Source of the DNA: Comamonadaceae bacterium
Lineage (GTDB): Bacteria; Pseudomonadota; Gammaproteobacteria; Burkholderiales; Burkholderiaceae_C
Assembly: GCA_947447245.1 (NCBI GenBank)
Contig: CANFJC010000004.1
Coordinates: forward strand, 1-34,069
Direction of reading: 5' to 3'
Length of the DNA: 34,069 nt
Below the pieces are notes generated by a model. It made no database searches. It saw only the letters and a program-made list of their open reading frames with translations, and was not told where the DNA came from. Below are positions 10,399 through 20,170 of the stretch, piece by piece. How positions within the stretch are numbered: the first letter of the stretch is position 1; each line of letters begins with the position of its first letter. The position numbers and the translations under genes were made by a program.

Positions 10399-11280
10399 TC
10401 ACAAAATTTTTGTCAACATCGCGTCCACGCCCGCTTGCCAGGGTGGCAACTTGATCTGGAGCGCTTGTTCCAAGCGACTGCAGTTGAGCCGAGAATTGAG
10501 GGGGCGCGCGGCAGGCGTGGGGAAATCAGACGTGGGCACCGCCACCAAATCCTTGACCGCATAGTGCAAGCTGGGCTTGATCTGCTTGGCTTTGGCCAAC
10601 ACATATTCTGCGTAGGCATACCAAGTGGTCTCGCCAGCCGCGGCCAAATGATAGATACCTGTCAAAGGTTTCGATGCTTGCAGGGCCAATGCCGTGACAT
10701 CTGCCAATAAAGCGGCCCCAGTGGGCGCGCCAAACTGGTCATTGATCACCGTCATGCGTTCGCGCTCCTGGGCCAAGCGCAACATGGTCTTGGCAAAATT
10801 GCCGCCCTCGGTGCCATACACCCAACTGGTCCGCAAAATAAGATGCTTAGAAGCACGTTGCGCAATGCCTTTTTCTCCCGCCAGTTTGCTGTGCCCGTAA
10901 ACATTCAAAGGCCCTGTGGCGTCGGTTTCAAGCCAGGGCTTTTGTCCTGAGCCATCAAACACATAATCGGTCGAGAAGTGAACCAAATAAGCGCCCATGG
11001 CGGCGCAAGCACCAGACAAAGCTTCAGGCGCAAGTTCATTCACCCAAAACGCCGTCTGAGAATCTGATTCGGCCTTGTCAACGGCGGTGTAGGCGGCGGC
11101 ATTGACCACCACATCTGGCCGAACCGTGCGAACTGTGTCAACCAGTCCCTCTAAGTTGCTCAAATCACCACAATGCGAGGTGCTGCTTCGATCAAGCGCC
11201 AGCAATTCACCCAAAGGTGCCAAGCTGCGCTGCAACTCCCAACCCACTTGGCCATTTTTGCCGAGCAATAAAATTTTCAT
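10399..11280 (-). CDS. rfbD: dTDP-4-dehydrorhamnose reductase
   Basis: MKILLLGKNGQVGWELQRSL, VVNAAAYTAVDKAE, LVHFSTDYVFDGSG, LILRTSWVYG. Confidence 0.95.
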   Translation of the reverse strand: MKILLLGKNGQVGWELQRSLAPLGELLALDRSSTSHCGDLSNLEGLVDTVRTVRPDVVVNAAAYTAVDKAESDSQTAFWVNELAPEALSGACAAMGAYLVHFSTDYVFDGSGQKPWLETDATGPLNVYGHSKLAGEKGIAQRASKHLILRTSWVYGTEGGNFAKTMLRLAQERERMTVINDQFGAPTGAALLADVTALALQASKPLTGIYHLAAAGETTWYAYAEYVLAKAKQIKPSLHYAVKDLVAVPTSDFPTPAARPLNSRLNCSRLEQALQIKLPPWQAGVDAMLTKIL

Positions 11281-11299
11281 GAAGTGCTAACTTGGGGGT

Positions 11300-12361
11300 T
11301 CAAGCCGTGTATTGCTTAGAAACCCAATCGCGATAAGCGCCACTTTGCACGTGCGCCACCCATTCGGTGTTTTCCAAATACCAAGCCACCGTTTTGCGAA
11401 TGCCGGTCTCAAAAGTTTCTGCCGGTTTCCAACCCAATTCTTTTTCTAACTTGCGTGCGTCGATGGCGTAACGTCTGTCGTGACCCGGTCGGTCTTTCAC
11501 ATAAGAAATTTGCGTGGTGTAACTGGCCCCATCAGCGCGGGGACGCAACTCATCGAGCAAGGCACACACCGTTTTCACAATCTCAATGTTGGGCTTTTCG
11601 TTCCAGCCGCCCACGTTGTAGGTTTCACCCAAGCGGCCGCCTTCCAACACACGCCGAATGGCGCTGCAGTGGTCTTTCACATACAACCAATCGCGCACCT
11701 GCATGCCATCGCCGTACACCGGCAAAGGCTTACCTGCCAAGGCATTGACAATCATGAGCGGTATGAGTTTCTCAGGAAAATGCAAAGGGCCATAGTTGTT
11801 GCTGCAATTGGTGGTGACCACCGGCAAACCATAGGTGTGATGCCATGCACGTACCAAATGATCGCTGGCGGCTTTGCTGGCGCTGTAAGGACTGTTTGGC
11901 TCGTACTGGTGGTGTTCTGTAAACGCAGGGTCTTGCGGTGCAAGGCTGCCATACACCTCATCGGTCGACACATGCAAAAAGCGAAACTGACTTTGCGCTT
12001 CAGCATGCAAGCCATGCCAGTAGCCCCGCACCGATTCCAACAAACGGAAGGTGCCCACAATGTTGGTTTCAATGAACTCTCCAGGGCCATGAATGGAGCG
12101 GTCCACATGGCTTTCAGCGGCAAAATTCAAAACGGCACGGGGCTGGTGTTCAGCCAGCAATTTGGGCAAGAGCGCCACATCGCCAATGTCACCTTGCACA
12201 AACACATGCCGCGGATTGTTTTTCAAGGAAGCCAAGGACTCTAAGTTACCAGCGTAGGTGAGCTTGTCCAAATTGACGATGGTTTCATCGGTGTGGGCCA
12301 CCCAGTCCAAGACAAAATTGGCACCAATGAAGCCTGCCCCGCCGGTTATGAGAACGGACAT
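11300..12361 (-). CDS. rfbB: dTDP-glucose 4,6-dehydratase
   Basis: [20 protein letters not shown] (start at 12361), [73 protein letters not shown]. Confidence 0.96.
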   Translation of the reverse strand: MSVLITGGAGFIGANFVLDWVAHTDETIVNLDKLTYAGNLESLASLKNNPRHVFVQGDIGDVALLPKLLAEHQPRAVLNFAAESHVDRSIHGPGEFIETNIVGTFRLLESVRGYWHGLHAEAQSQFRFLHVSTDEVYGSLAPQDPAFTEHHQYEPNSPYSASKAASDHLVRAWHHTYGLPVVTTNCSNNYGPLHFPEKLIPLMIVNALAGKPLPVYGDGMQVRDWLYVKDHCSAIRRVLEGGRLGETYNVGGWNEKPNIEIVKTVCALLDELRPRADGASYTTQISYVKDRPGHDRRYAIDARKLEKELGWKPAETFETGIRKTVAWYLENTEWVAHVQSGAYRDWVSKQYTA

Positions 12362-12461
12362 GTTTTTTCTTTCCAAAACTGTATTTTAGAAGCCTTGGCA
12401 GGCATTGCCACAGCGGTTAAAGTGAGGCTTTACTGGTCAACCTCAGAAGTTCGGAGTTTCC

Positions 12462-12959
12462 ATGGCCCCCACTGCACCTAAAAAGCCCCCAAAAAGCGCA
12501 ATCCCTCCAAGCGAACCCGAGCACAGCGCGGGCTCTAAAGACATTTGGTTAGCGGGTCTGGGCGCCATGGCACAAGCTCAAGCGCAGGCCAGAGCCCAAG
12601 GCAGCAAGACCTTTGAAGCCTTGGTGGCGGATGGCTTGGCCTTTCAGCGCAAGTCGCAAGCTGCAGCCCAAGAAAAAATACACGAGGCTGCCGCCCACTT
12701 CAGCCAAATGACGAAAGGCCTGAGCGCTGGCCTTGTTCAACCCATGGCTGTCAAGGTCGACCGACTAGAGCATTTGTTTGAAGACCGTGTGGCGCGTGCG
12801 CTCAAAAGTTTAGGCCTGCCCACAGCCCAAGAAGTGGCTGATTTACAAGAGCGCGTGGCAGCCCTAGAGGCAGCATTGGCCAAACAAGCGGCAACTTCAA
12901 CGCCTAAGGCACCTCCCCGAAAACGACCTGCTGCTAAATCCACCAAGGCTGCCAAGTAG
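12462..12959 (+). CDS. Phasin / polyhydroxyalkanoate granule-associated protein
   Basis: Helical phasin segment (DIWLAGLGAMAQAQAQARAQGSKTFEALVADGLAFQRKSQAAAQEKI) and a basic Lys/Pro/Ala-rich C-terminus. Confidence 0.85.
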   Translation: MAPTAPKKPPKSAIPPSEPEHSAGSKDIWLAGLGAMAQAQAQARAQGSKTFEALVADGLAFQRKSQAAAQEKIHEAAAHFSQMTKGLSAGLVQPMAVKVDRLEHLFEDRVARALKSLGLPTAQEVADLQERVAALEAALAKQAATSTPKAPPRKRPAAKSTKAAK

Positions 12960-12966
12960 CACCAGC

Positions 12967-13632
12967 ATGGTTAAAAAAGCCCCTCGACGCACCGCTGAGC
13001 GAATTGCAACAGTCTCTTTAGACTTGTTCAATCGCTATGGCGAGCCCAATGTGTCGACCACGCTGATTTCATCTGAGTTGAACATCAGCCCCGGCAATTT
13101 GTATTACCACTTTCCCGCCAAAGACCAATTGGTCAGCCACCTGTTTGACAACTACAAGTCAGACATTCTGAAGTTGCTAGACGCCAGCCAAGATGTGAAA
13201 GATGTGGAAGACGCTTGGTTCTTTTTACATTCTTTGTTTGAGCTGATTTGGGCGCACCGGTTTTTGTACCGCGACTTGAACGATCTGCTGTCTAAAAATC
13301 GGCATTTGGAAACCAACTTCAAACACATCTTAGAAGTTAAAACTTCATCGCTGCATCAATTGCTGCAAGCTTTGGCCAACCAAGGCCACATTCGCAACGA
13401 GCCCGAGACTTTCACCACCTTGTCGGCCAGCATGTCTGTGGTTGTCACTTACTGGCTCAGTTATGAATACGTGCGCAACCCACGCCACGCCATGGAACCT
13501 GAGAGTGCGGGCGATGCGCTAGCGCGCGGTGCGCGGCATGTGCTCTTGCTGTTAGCACCCTACTTGGAAAATGAACAAGAGCGCGCGCATTTGATGCAAT
13601 TGACCAACGCCTATTCGCCCGATGCGGCTTGA
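12967..13632 (+). CDS. TetR/AcrR family transcriptional regulator
   Basis: N-terminal TetR HTH (RIATVSLDLFNRYGEPNVSTTLISSELNISPGNLYYHFPAKDQLVSHLFDNY), 7 nt downstream of the phasin gene. Confidence 0.9.
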   Translation: MVKKAPRRTAERIATVSLDLFNRYGEPNVSTTLISSELNISPGNLYYHFPAKDQLVSHLFDNYKSDILKLLDASQDVKDVEDAWFFLHSLFELIWAHRFLYRDLNDLLSKNRHLETNFKHILEVKTSSLHQLLQALANQGHIRNEPETFTTLSASMSVVVTYWLSYEYVRNPRHAMEPESAGDALARGARHVLLLLAPYLENEQERAHLMQLTNAYSPDAA

Positions 13633-13637
13633 AGCCC

Positions 13638-14402
13638 TCACGTAAAACGTGTTTGCGCCAGCTTCAACAGACCGTCAAAAATAAGACTGTCAACCAATTC
13701 AAATTGAATGGCCATGCTGGGGGCCATTTTCCAACCCGCACCACCGGTCATCACACATTGCGGCTCCAAGCCTGTGTGCTCTCTTAAATGATGCACCATG
13801 CGCTCACAGGCACCAGCAATGGCATAGGTGCCGCCACTGGTGAGGGCGTCGCTGGTGTTGGTGGGAAAGGGCCTGACTTCACCCGTTGGGACGTGCAATC
13901 CGGCTGTACCCGACTCCAAGGCGCGCAACATGATGCCGTGCCCTGGCAATATGAAACCGCCTAAAAATTTGCCATGCTGATCAAGGGCTTCCACCGTGAC
14001 GGCAGTGCCCACCATGACCACCACCAAAGGTTTTTCCAGCCCCTTGGCCAACATGCGATGGCGCGCTCCCACCATGGCCACCCAGCGGTCTGATCCTAAG
14101 CGGGTGGGATGGTCATAGCCATTGCTGACACCGGCTTCTGCACTGGAAGAGACCACCCACTGAGGGGAGACATCCCAAAGTTCCATTTGCTCTTGAACAC
14201 GCCGCTTCACGGCGTCTCCAGCCACCACGCAACCCAGCATGTACTGAGGCGCTGCCAAACTGGCCCAAGGCCCTTCGGCAAGGGTTTCGATGTTCTCTAA
14301 AAATTCCGCACCCTGCGCCAACACATTGGCTTGGGTATGCGGCCGGTCGTAAAGTGCCCACTTCAAGCGCGTGTTGCCGACGTCGATTGCCAAAAAAGTC
14401 AT
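13638..14402 (-). CDS. coaX: Type III pantothenate kinase
   Basis: [75 protein letters not shown]. Confidence 0.94.
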   Translation of the reverse strand: MTFLAIDVGNTRLKWALYDRPHTQANVLAQGAEFLENIETLAEGPWASLAAPQYMLGCVVAGDAVKRRVQEQMELWDVSPQWVVSSSAEAGVSNGYDHPTRLGSDRWVAMVGARHRMLAKGLEKPLVVVMVGTAVTVEALDQHGKFLGGFILPGHGIMLRALESGTAGLHVPTGEVRPFPTNTSDALTSGGTYAIAGACERMVHHLREHTGLEPQCVMTGGAGWKMAPSMAIQFELVDSLIFDGLLKLAQTRFT

Positions 14403-14423
14403 ATGCGGATGATAATGATTTTT

Positions 14424-15611
14424 ATGTTCCCTTTAATCAAAATCTCAAAAAGTCTGTCCGCCTATGAAAGAGGCCTTGAATTTGGCAAGACCAGCGCCCT
14501 TCAAGCCCAGCACAGTCGCATCACCTACGCACGTTTGTTTGCCACCTGTGGCATCTCTTGGACAGATGCTTGTGAGCGTGCCAAAACCTACACATCGGTC
14601 ATTCAAGCACTTGACCCTGCACTGATACACGAGATGCAGGGCATGGCCGATGGCGCTGCTTTAAAGCTCGAAGACATTTTGGCGCTCAATTGCCGAACAG
14701 AAATATTGCCGCCCAACTTTTTAAGCGATGACACGCAAGAGTCGGCCATGGCCTTGGTGGCCAACACCGCCATGGGGCTGCCCGATTGGACGCTAGAAGC
14801 TGAAGGCGAAAACGCTTTGAAAGACGTTTGGAAGGAAGGCGAATGCACGTCCTTGTGCGTCAATGCTTTGGGCAGTGCAGATGGCCACGCATGGTTTTCG
14901 CAAAATTGGGATTGGGTGGGCCGGCAACGCCCCGCCTTGGTCATTCTTCAATCTTATGACGAACAAGGCCGCACTTTCACCACCCTCACCGAAGGCGGCA
15001 TGCTGGCCAAGATTGGGATGAGCGAAGGCGGCTTGGCCATTGGCTTGAACATTTTGCGCTCAATCAAAGATGGCGCCACGCCGGGGGTGCCTGTGCATGT
15101 GGTGCTCAGGCATTTGTTGTCTTGTCAGTCTGTGGCGCAAGCGCGTTTGGCACTGGCTCGAATTCAAACTTTGAAATTTGGCGCAGCCTCCAACATTCCC
15201 GTGGCAGACGACATGGGTGAGGTGGCGTGTTTTGAAATTTCACCGGGGGGTTGGGGTGAAGTGAAACCTGTCGATGGGTGCGTGGTGCACTCCAACCATT
15301 TCTTGTGTGAAAGCTTGAGCGATCAACAATCGCCCATGGGTTTGGCGCTGTCCAGCGCGCCTCGTTTGATCAGCGGTCTGCGCCATGCAGCGGCGGTGAA
15401 GCAGGGCCAACGCATTGGCTTTGAAGAACTGCAAAACTTCCTGCGCGATGAGTCAGACGGCCTCTGGTCTATTTGCCGAAGCCCCGATCCCGCCATGCCG
15501 CCCGAAGCCCGCGTTGAAAGCGTGGCCGGCATCATCATGTTGCCGCACACACGCTCTATTTGGATTGCGCCCAACGTGCCGAAGTTGGTAGCGTTTGAAA
15601 AAATTGCTTAA
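14424..15611 (+). CDS. C45 family (acyl-CoA:6-aminopenicillanic acid acyltransferase-like) Ntn hydrolase
   Basis: [25 protein letters not shown], candidate catalytic Cys in [22 protein letters not shown]. In-frame ATGs at 14403, 14409, 14415 and 14424; MFPLIKISK at 14424 is chosen, but the start is uncertain. Confidence 0.85.
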   Translation: MFPLIKISKSLSAYERGLEFGKTSALQAQHSRITYARLFATCGISWTDACERAKTYTSVIQALDPALIHEMQGMADGAALKLEDILALNCRTEILPPNFLSDDTQESAMALVANTAMGLPDWTLEAEGENALKDVWKEGECTSLCVNALGSADGHAWFSQNWDWVGRQRPALVILQSYDEQGRTFTTLTEGGMLAKIGMSEGGLAIGLNILRSIKDGATPGVPVHVVLRHLLSCQSVAQARLALARIQTLKFGAASNIPVADDMGEVACFEISPGGWGEVKPVDGCVVHSNHFLCESLSDQQSPMGLALSSAPRLISGLRHAAAVKQGQRIGFEELQNFLRDESDGLWSICRSPDPAMPPEARVESVAGIIMLPHTRSIWIAPNVPKLVAFEKIA

Positions 15612-17044
15612 ATGGGTGGGCGTGGAATAGGGCACACAGATTCATAAGCACGCGAAGCCCTGAGCACCATGGCATCGTCAAACATGCGGCCTACAAATTG
15701 CAAACCAATTGGCAAGCCATCTTTGGTAAGGCCACAAGGAATGGTAGAAGCAGGTTGCTGTGTGAGGTTGAAGGGATAGCTAAACGGCGTCCAGCCCAAC
15801 ATGGCTTCGGGCGTCATGGCTTGTTGACCTGCAGGGCGTGCATCAAATGCTGGCACGGACACTGAGGGCGTGACCAACAAATCGTATTTCTGCATGAACT
15901 GGCGCATGTGCGAACCCAACACACCGCGCTTTAAATTCAATTGCTGCACATCCATGGCACTGAGTTTTTGACCCAGCAAAGCTTCGGCTTTGAAATCAGG
16001 ATCGGCCAAAGCTTGTTGCTCAGCCGAGAGACCATTCCAAACTGAGAGCGCACCCAAGAACCACAAGCCAGTTGTAATGTCCAGCGGGTCATCAAAGCCA
16101 GGGTCAATTTGCTCGACATGCGCGCCCAAACTTTGCAAAACTTTCACAGCAGCCTCGACTGCGGCCGCCACATCAGGGTGAATATTTTTGGCATAGCCCA
16201 AGGTAGGTGAAAAGGCAATGCGCAAACCGCGAATGCCGTCTTCTAAACCCACGCAGTAGTCTGTTGCATCTGGCGGCAAGGATGTCCAATCGCGGGCGTC
16301 GGGTTGTTTCATGACATTCATCATGAGCGCAGCATCGCGCACGCTCATGGTGTGGGGGCCCAGATGCGCCACCGAACCAAACGGTGAAAGTGGGTATGCA
16401 GGCACACGGCCAAAGCTGGGCTTCAAACCAAAGTTGCCGCAGAAAGCCGCTGGTATGCGCACACTGCCCGCGCCGTCAGTGCCCACGCCGATCGGCCCCA
16501 AACCTGCAGCGACCGCAGCAGCGGTACCGCCAGAAGAGCCGCCTGGTGTTTTATCGGTGTTCCAAGGGTTGCGGGTAATGCCTGTGGCGGGCGAATTGGT
16601 TTCACCTTTGCAACCAAATTCAGGGGTGGTGGTTTTGGCAAACAACACGGCGCCAGATTCACGCAAGCGCGCTGTGACTGGCGCGTCGACGTCCCAAGCC
16701 TGATTGGGATCGATGGTACGGCTTCCACGCAATGTGGGCCAACCGCGCGTCAGAATCAAATCTTTGATGGATGCAGGCACGCCTTCCAACGCGCCCACCT
16801 CTGCGCCACCATGCAGCGCTGCTTTGCGATGCGCTTGCCACTTGGCCTCGCTCGACTTGGCGCAGTTCATGGCCACTTTTTCATCGACCAATGTGAATGC
16901 GTTGAGCTTGGGATTGAGTTTCTCAATGCGCGCCAACAAGGCTTTGCTTGCATCCACAGGAGAAGCTTGGCCACTTCGGTACAGATGCAGCAATTGATCT
17001 GCTGTGCATTGCGTCAAATCTGTGGGTGTGTTGTGAGCGGTCAT
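15608..17044 (-). CDS. Amidase signature family protein (GatA/AtzF-like)
   Basis: GVPASIKDLILTRGWPTLRGS, TPGGSSGGTAAAVAAGLGPIGVGTDGAGSVRIPAAFCGNFGLKPSFGRVP: Ser-cisSer-Lys triad elements present. Start overlaps the M81 stop (ATGA). Confidence 0.93.
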   Translation of the reverse strand: MTAHNTPTDLTQCTADQLLHLYRSGQASPVDASKALLARIEKLNPKLNAFTLVDEKVAMNCAKSSEAKWQAHRKAALHGGAEVGALEGVPASIKDLILTRGWPTLRGSRTIDPNQAWDVDAPVTARLRESGAVLFAKTTTPEFGCKGETNSPATGITRNPWNTDKTPGGSSGGTAAAVAAGLGPIGVGTDGAGSVRIPAAFCGNFGLKPSFGRVPAYPLSPFGSVAHLGPHTMSVRDAALMMNVMKQPDARDWTSLPPDATDYCVGLEDGIRGLRIAFSPTLGYAKNIHPDVAAAVEAAVKVLQSLGAHVEQIDPGFDDPLDITTGLWFLGALSVWNGLSAEQQALADPDFKAEALLGQKLSAMDVQQLNLKRGVLGSHMRQFMQKYDLLVTPSVSVPAFDARPAGQQAMTPEAMLGWTPFSYPFNLTQQPASTIPCGLTKDGLPIGLQFVGRMFDDAMVLRASRAYESVCPIPRPPI

Positions 17045-18540
17045 GGTCGTGTCCTAGTTTGAGGGCTGAGTTTTTTCCAAGGCAAATCGCCGGGGTCTGC
17101 CGCCATGGGGCCAGGCGCTTTGGCCACAATGACTTGAGAAGCGATGGGCGTGAAGTCTGCGCGGAAGTGGTTGGAACTTTTGGCCACCACGATCTTCATG
17201 GTTTCAGCATGAATGCCCACGGTGCGCAATAACTCACGGTCTAGCAATTGCATTTTGCCGCTGACCACAGCCACCAAAATACCTTCAATTTCCAAGCAAG
17301 CGCTGGGGCCCATTTGCACGGTGACGCCCGTCATCATAGGGCCTTTTAAAACACATTTGCCATCGCTGAGCGCTTTGACTGTGAACCTGGCTTGCACTGG
17401 TGCATCACTCAGCTGCCCCGTAAAAATGGGCACTGCTTTGCCCAGCGCGCAATTGATTTGCGCACCAATACCTGCCTCGTGCGCCATCTTGGCGACATCG
17501 GGGTCAAACAGCAAACCCAGCGCCACCTGATTTGGATAAGCCTTGCCCGCACCTTGTTGCAGCAAGGCATGCAACATGCCTGTGGTGTTGCTGTCGCCGC
17601 CTGCGCCCGGATTGTCTTGGGTATCGGCGATGACCACTGGCAAAGAGGATGTGGCTGCTTTGGCCATGGCCTGAACCACCGCTTCGCGAGCAGGCAACCA
17701 TTCAGGTTGCCAGAGCGATGGCGGGCTGACCGATTGGAAAAGTTGTTCAACCACTTTTTCAGCTTGTTCGCCATGCCCCCACACCACAGGTCCACATTCG
17801 TCGAAATCAGAGGCAGGAAAGCCCATGCAAAAACTCAGCATCACGCCCGAGTCATGGTCGAGTGCCAGCAATTGCTCATAGGCCGTTTTGGCAGGCTCCA
17901 TCCAAGTACTTTGGGCATTCAAAGAAATCAAATACGGGAAACGCTTTGCATGCATGGGTTCTTTGCGGCCCAGCTTTAAACGGCGCTGCATGAGTTGCGC
18001 AGCCAACTCACCCGTATCGGCCATGTCAATGTGCGGATAAGTGCGGTATGAAACCAAACCATCACTGAGCGCCAGCATCCGCTTGGTCACATTGGCGTGT
18101 AAATCAAGGCTGGCAATGATGGGCATGGCGGGTCCGACCAACTGCCGAATGCGCGAAATCAATTCACCTTCGCTGTCGTCCGCATTTTCTGCCACTGCTG
18201 CACCATGCAAATCCAAATACACACCGTCCAAGCCTTGGGGCAAGGCACGCTGCACATCCTCCAAAATGGCTTGGCTGATGCGCTCAAACGCATCTTTGGT
18301 CACATACGAAGAAGGTGTGGCACCCCCCCAGGCAGAAGGCACAAGCTCCCAGTGCAAACGCTTGGCCACATCGATGAAGCCGGCAATGGGAATGTTGATA
18401 CCCGTGAGTTGCTCAATCACCGCCTGCCCGCGCATGAAAGCCGGAAAAGATTCACCGCGATTGAACGCCGTCCAATCGGCCAAGCTGGGTGCAAAGGTAT
18501 TGGTCTCATGCTGATAACCAGCGATCAAAATGCGTGTCAT
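17041..18540 (-). CDS. M81 family metallopeptidase (MlrC/microcystinase C-like)
   Basis: MTRILIAGYQHETNTFAP (start at 18540), YLDLHGAAVAEN, IIASLDLHANVTKRML, YRTYPHIDMADTG, ADTQDNPGAGGDSNTTG. Zn-ligand motifs look intact. Confidence 0.93.
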   Translation of the reverse strand: MTRILIAGYQHETNTFAPSLADWTAFNRGESFPAFMRGQAVIEQLTGINIPIAGFIDVAKRLHWELVPSAWGGATPSSYVTKDAFERISQAILEDVQRALPQGLDGVYLDLHGAAVAENADDSEGELISRIRQLVGPAMPIIASLDLHANVTKRMLALSDGLVSYRTYPHIDMADTGELAAQLMQRRLKLGRKEPMHAKRFPYLISLNAQSTWMEPAKTAYEQLLALDHDSGVMLSFCMGFPASDFDECGPVVWGHGEQAEKVVEQLFQSVSPPSLWQPEWLPAREAVVQAMAKAATSSLPVVIADTQDNPGAGGDSNTTGMLHALLQQGAGKAYPNQVALGLLFDPDVAKMAHEAGIGAQINCALGKAVPIFTGQLSDAPVQARFTVKALSDGKCVLKGPMMTGVTVQMGPSACLEIEGILVAVVSGKMQLLDRELLRTVGIHAETMKIVVAKSSNHFRADFTPIASQVIVAKAPGPMAADPGDLPWKKLSPQTRTRP

Positions 18541-18568
18541 GACAGTTGTTTGAGATGGAATAAAGCGA

Positions 18569-20170
18569 TTAAAAAATAGCAGGCGGCGCTGCTTCAAATA
18601 ATTTGCGCGTGTACGCGTGCTGTGGTGAAGCGTACAAATCTGCAGTGCGTCCTGCCTCCACAATGTTGCCTTGGTGCATCACGATCACATGATCGCAAAG
18701 CTGAGCCGCCACACGCAAATCATGCGTGATGAACAGCATGCCCAGGCCCAAGCGCGCTTGAATTTCTCGCAGCAAAGTGAGAATCTGCGCCTGCACACTC
18801 ACGTCGAGCGCGCTCACCGCCTCATCGGCCACCAACACCTTGGGCTCACAGGCCAAGGCACGCGCAATGGCCAAACGCTGGCGTTGCCCACCACTGAATT
18901 GCGTGGGATAGCGACTGAGCGACTCCACCGGCAAGCGAACTTGTTGCATCAAGGTTTCAGACAATTGGCGCGCCTTGTCTTCAGACATGCCAAAGTTAAT
19001 CGCCCCTTCCACAATGGACTGGCCCACGGTGCGCCGTGGATTCAATGAACGATTGGGATCTTGAAAAACCACCTGCACATGGCTGCGCAAAGGCCTCAAT
19101 TGACTTTCGCTCAAGGTGGCAATTTCATGCTCGGCCCAATGAATCTCACCTGCCGTCGGGTCAATCAATCGAATCAGGCACCGTGCCAAAGTCGATTTGC
19201 CAGAGCCCGATTCACCCACAATGCCAATGGTTTCGCCTGCTCGCACGGCCACGCTGGCCGCCTTCAGGGCATGCGTTTCATGGCCTCGGCCTAGCCAATC
19301 TCGGCTCACATAGGTTTTCGTCACAGCGGTGCCCTTCAAGATGGCAGCACCTTGCGCCTCGGGCCTTGGCGGCGGCGGGGTCATGCTGGGCACGGCCGCC
19401 AAAAGCGTTTGCGTATACGTCTCACGCGGGTGCTTCAAGACCTGCTCACAAGTGCCGGACTCCACCGCACGGCCTTGGTTCATGACCAACACATGGTCTG
19501 CAATTTCAGCCACTACGCCCATGTCATGCGTAATGAACAGCACCGCGCAACCTTGCTCGGCTTGCAACTGAGAAATGAGTTTCAAAATTTCTTTTTGCGT
19601 GGTCACATCCAAGGCGGTGGTGGGCTCATCGCAAATGAGCAAAGCCGGTTTCAAAATAACAGCCATGGCAATCACAATGCGCTGTCTTTGACCGCCACTG
19701 AGCTGATGCGGGAAACTGCCGTACATGCGCAACGGGTCTGGCAATTTCACGCTTTCAAACACACGCAAAACTTCCGCCTTGCGTTTTTCGGATGACCAAT
19801 CGGTGTGCGTGGCCAACAACTCGTCCACTTGATCACCACAGCGCATGACCGGATTGAGCGCCGTCATGGGCTCTTGAAAGACCATGCCCATGGCTTGGCC
19901 TCGCAATTCACGCAATCGAGTCTGAGGCGCCTTGAGAAGCGCTTCAGCTTGCAGCAAAATTTCGCCGTGATCGGCTTTCAATTCTTTGGCCAACAAGCCC
20001 ATGACGGCCGTTGCCATGACAGATTTGCCCGACCCTGATTCACCCACCACACACAAAGTTTGGCCTCTTTGAATGCTGAGGCTGATCTGCTCAATGGCAT
20101 GCGACCGATCGGCGCCCTTGGGCAGCGCCACCGATAAATTGCTAATTTGCAAAACGGTGTCTGACATCAA
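18569..20170 (-). CDS. Dipeptide/oligopeptide ABC transporter, ATP-binding protein with two fused ABC domains (DppD-DppF type)
   Basis: Two Walker A motifs (GESGSGKSVMATAV, GESGSGKSTLARCL), two signature motifs (LSGGQRQRIVIAMA, FSGGQRQRLAIARA) and two Walker B motifs. Confidence 0.95.
   Translation of the reverse strand: MMSDTVLQISNLSVALPKGADRSHAIEQISLSIQRGQTLCVVGESGSGKSVMATAVMGLLAKELKADHGEILLQAEALLKAPQTRLRELRGQAMGMVFQEPMTALNPVMRCGDQVDELLATHTDWSSEKRKAEVLRVFESVKLPDPLRMYGSFPHQLSGGQRQRIVIAMAVILKPALLICDEPTTALDVTTQKEILKLISQLQAEQGCAVLFITHDMGVVAEIADHVLVMNQGRAVESGTCEQVLKHPRETYTQTLLAAVPSMTPPPPRPEAQGAAILKGTAVTKTYVSRDWLGRGHETHALKAASVAVRAGETIGIVGESGSGKSTLARCLIRLIDPTAGEIHWAEHEIATLSESQLRPLRSHVQVVFQDPNRSLNPRRTVGQSIVEGAINFGMSEDKARQLSETLMQQVRLPVESLSRYPTQFSGGQRQRLAIARALACEPKVLVADEAVSALDVSVQAQILTLLREIQARLGLGMLFITHDLRVAAQLCDHVIVMHQGNIVEAGRTADLYASPQHAYTRKLFEAAPPAIF

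Noticed and set aside
11480-12244. 254-aa plus-strand ORF opposite rfbB
   Set aside because: Shadow ORF; rfbB on the other strand is unambiguous.
14424-15611. C45 protein as a true penicillin acyltransferase or resistance enzyme
   Set aside because: The family is broad and no beta-lactam biosynthesis genes are present; only family-level assignment is justified.
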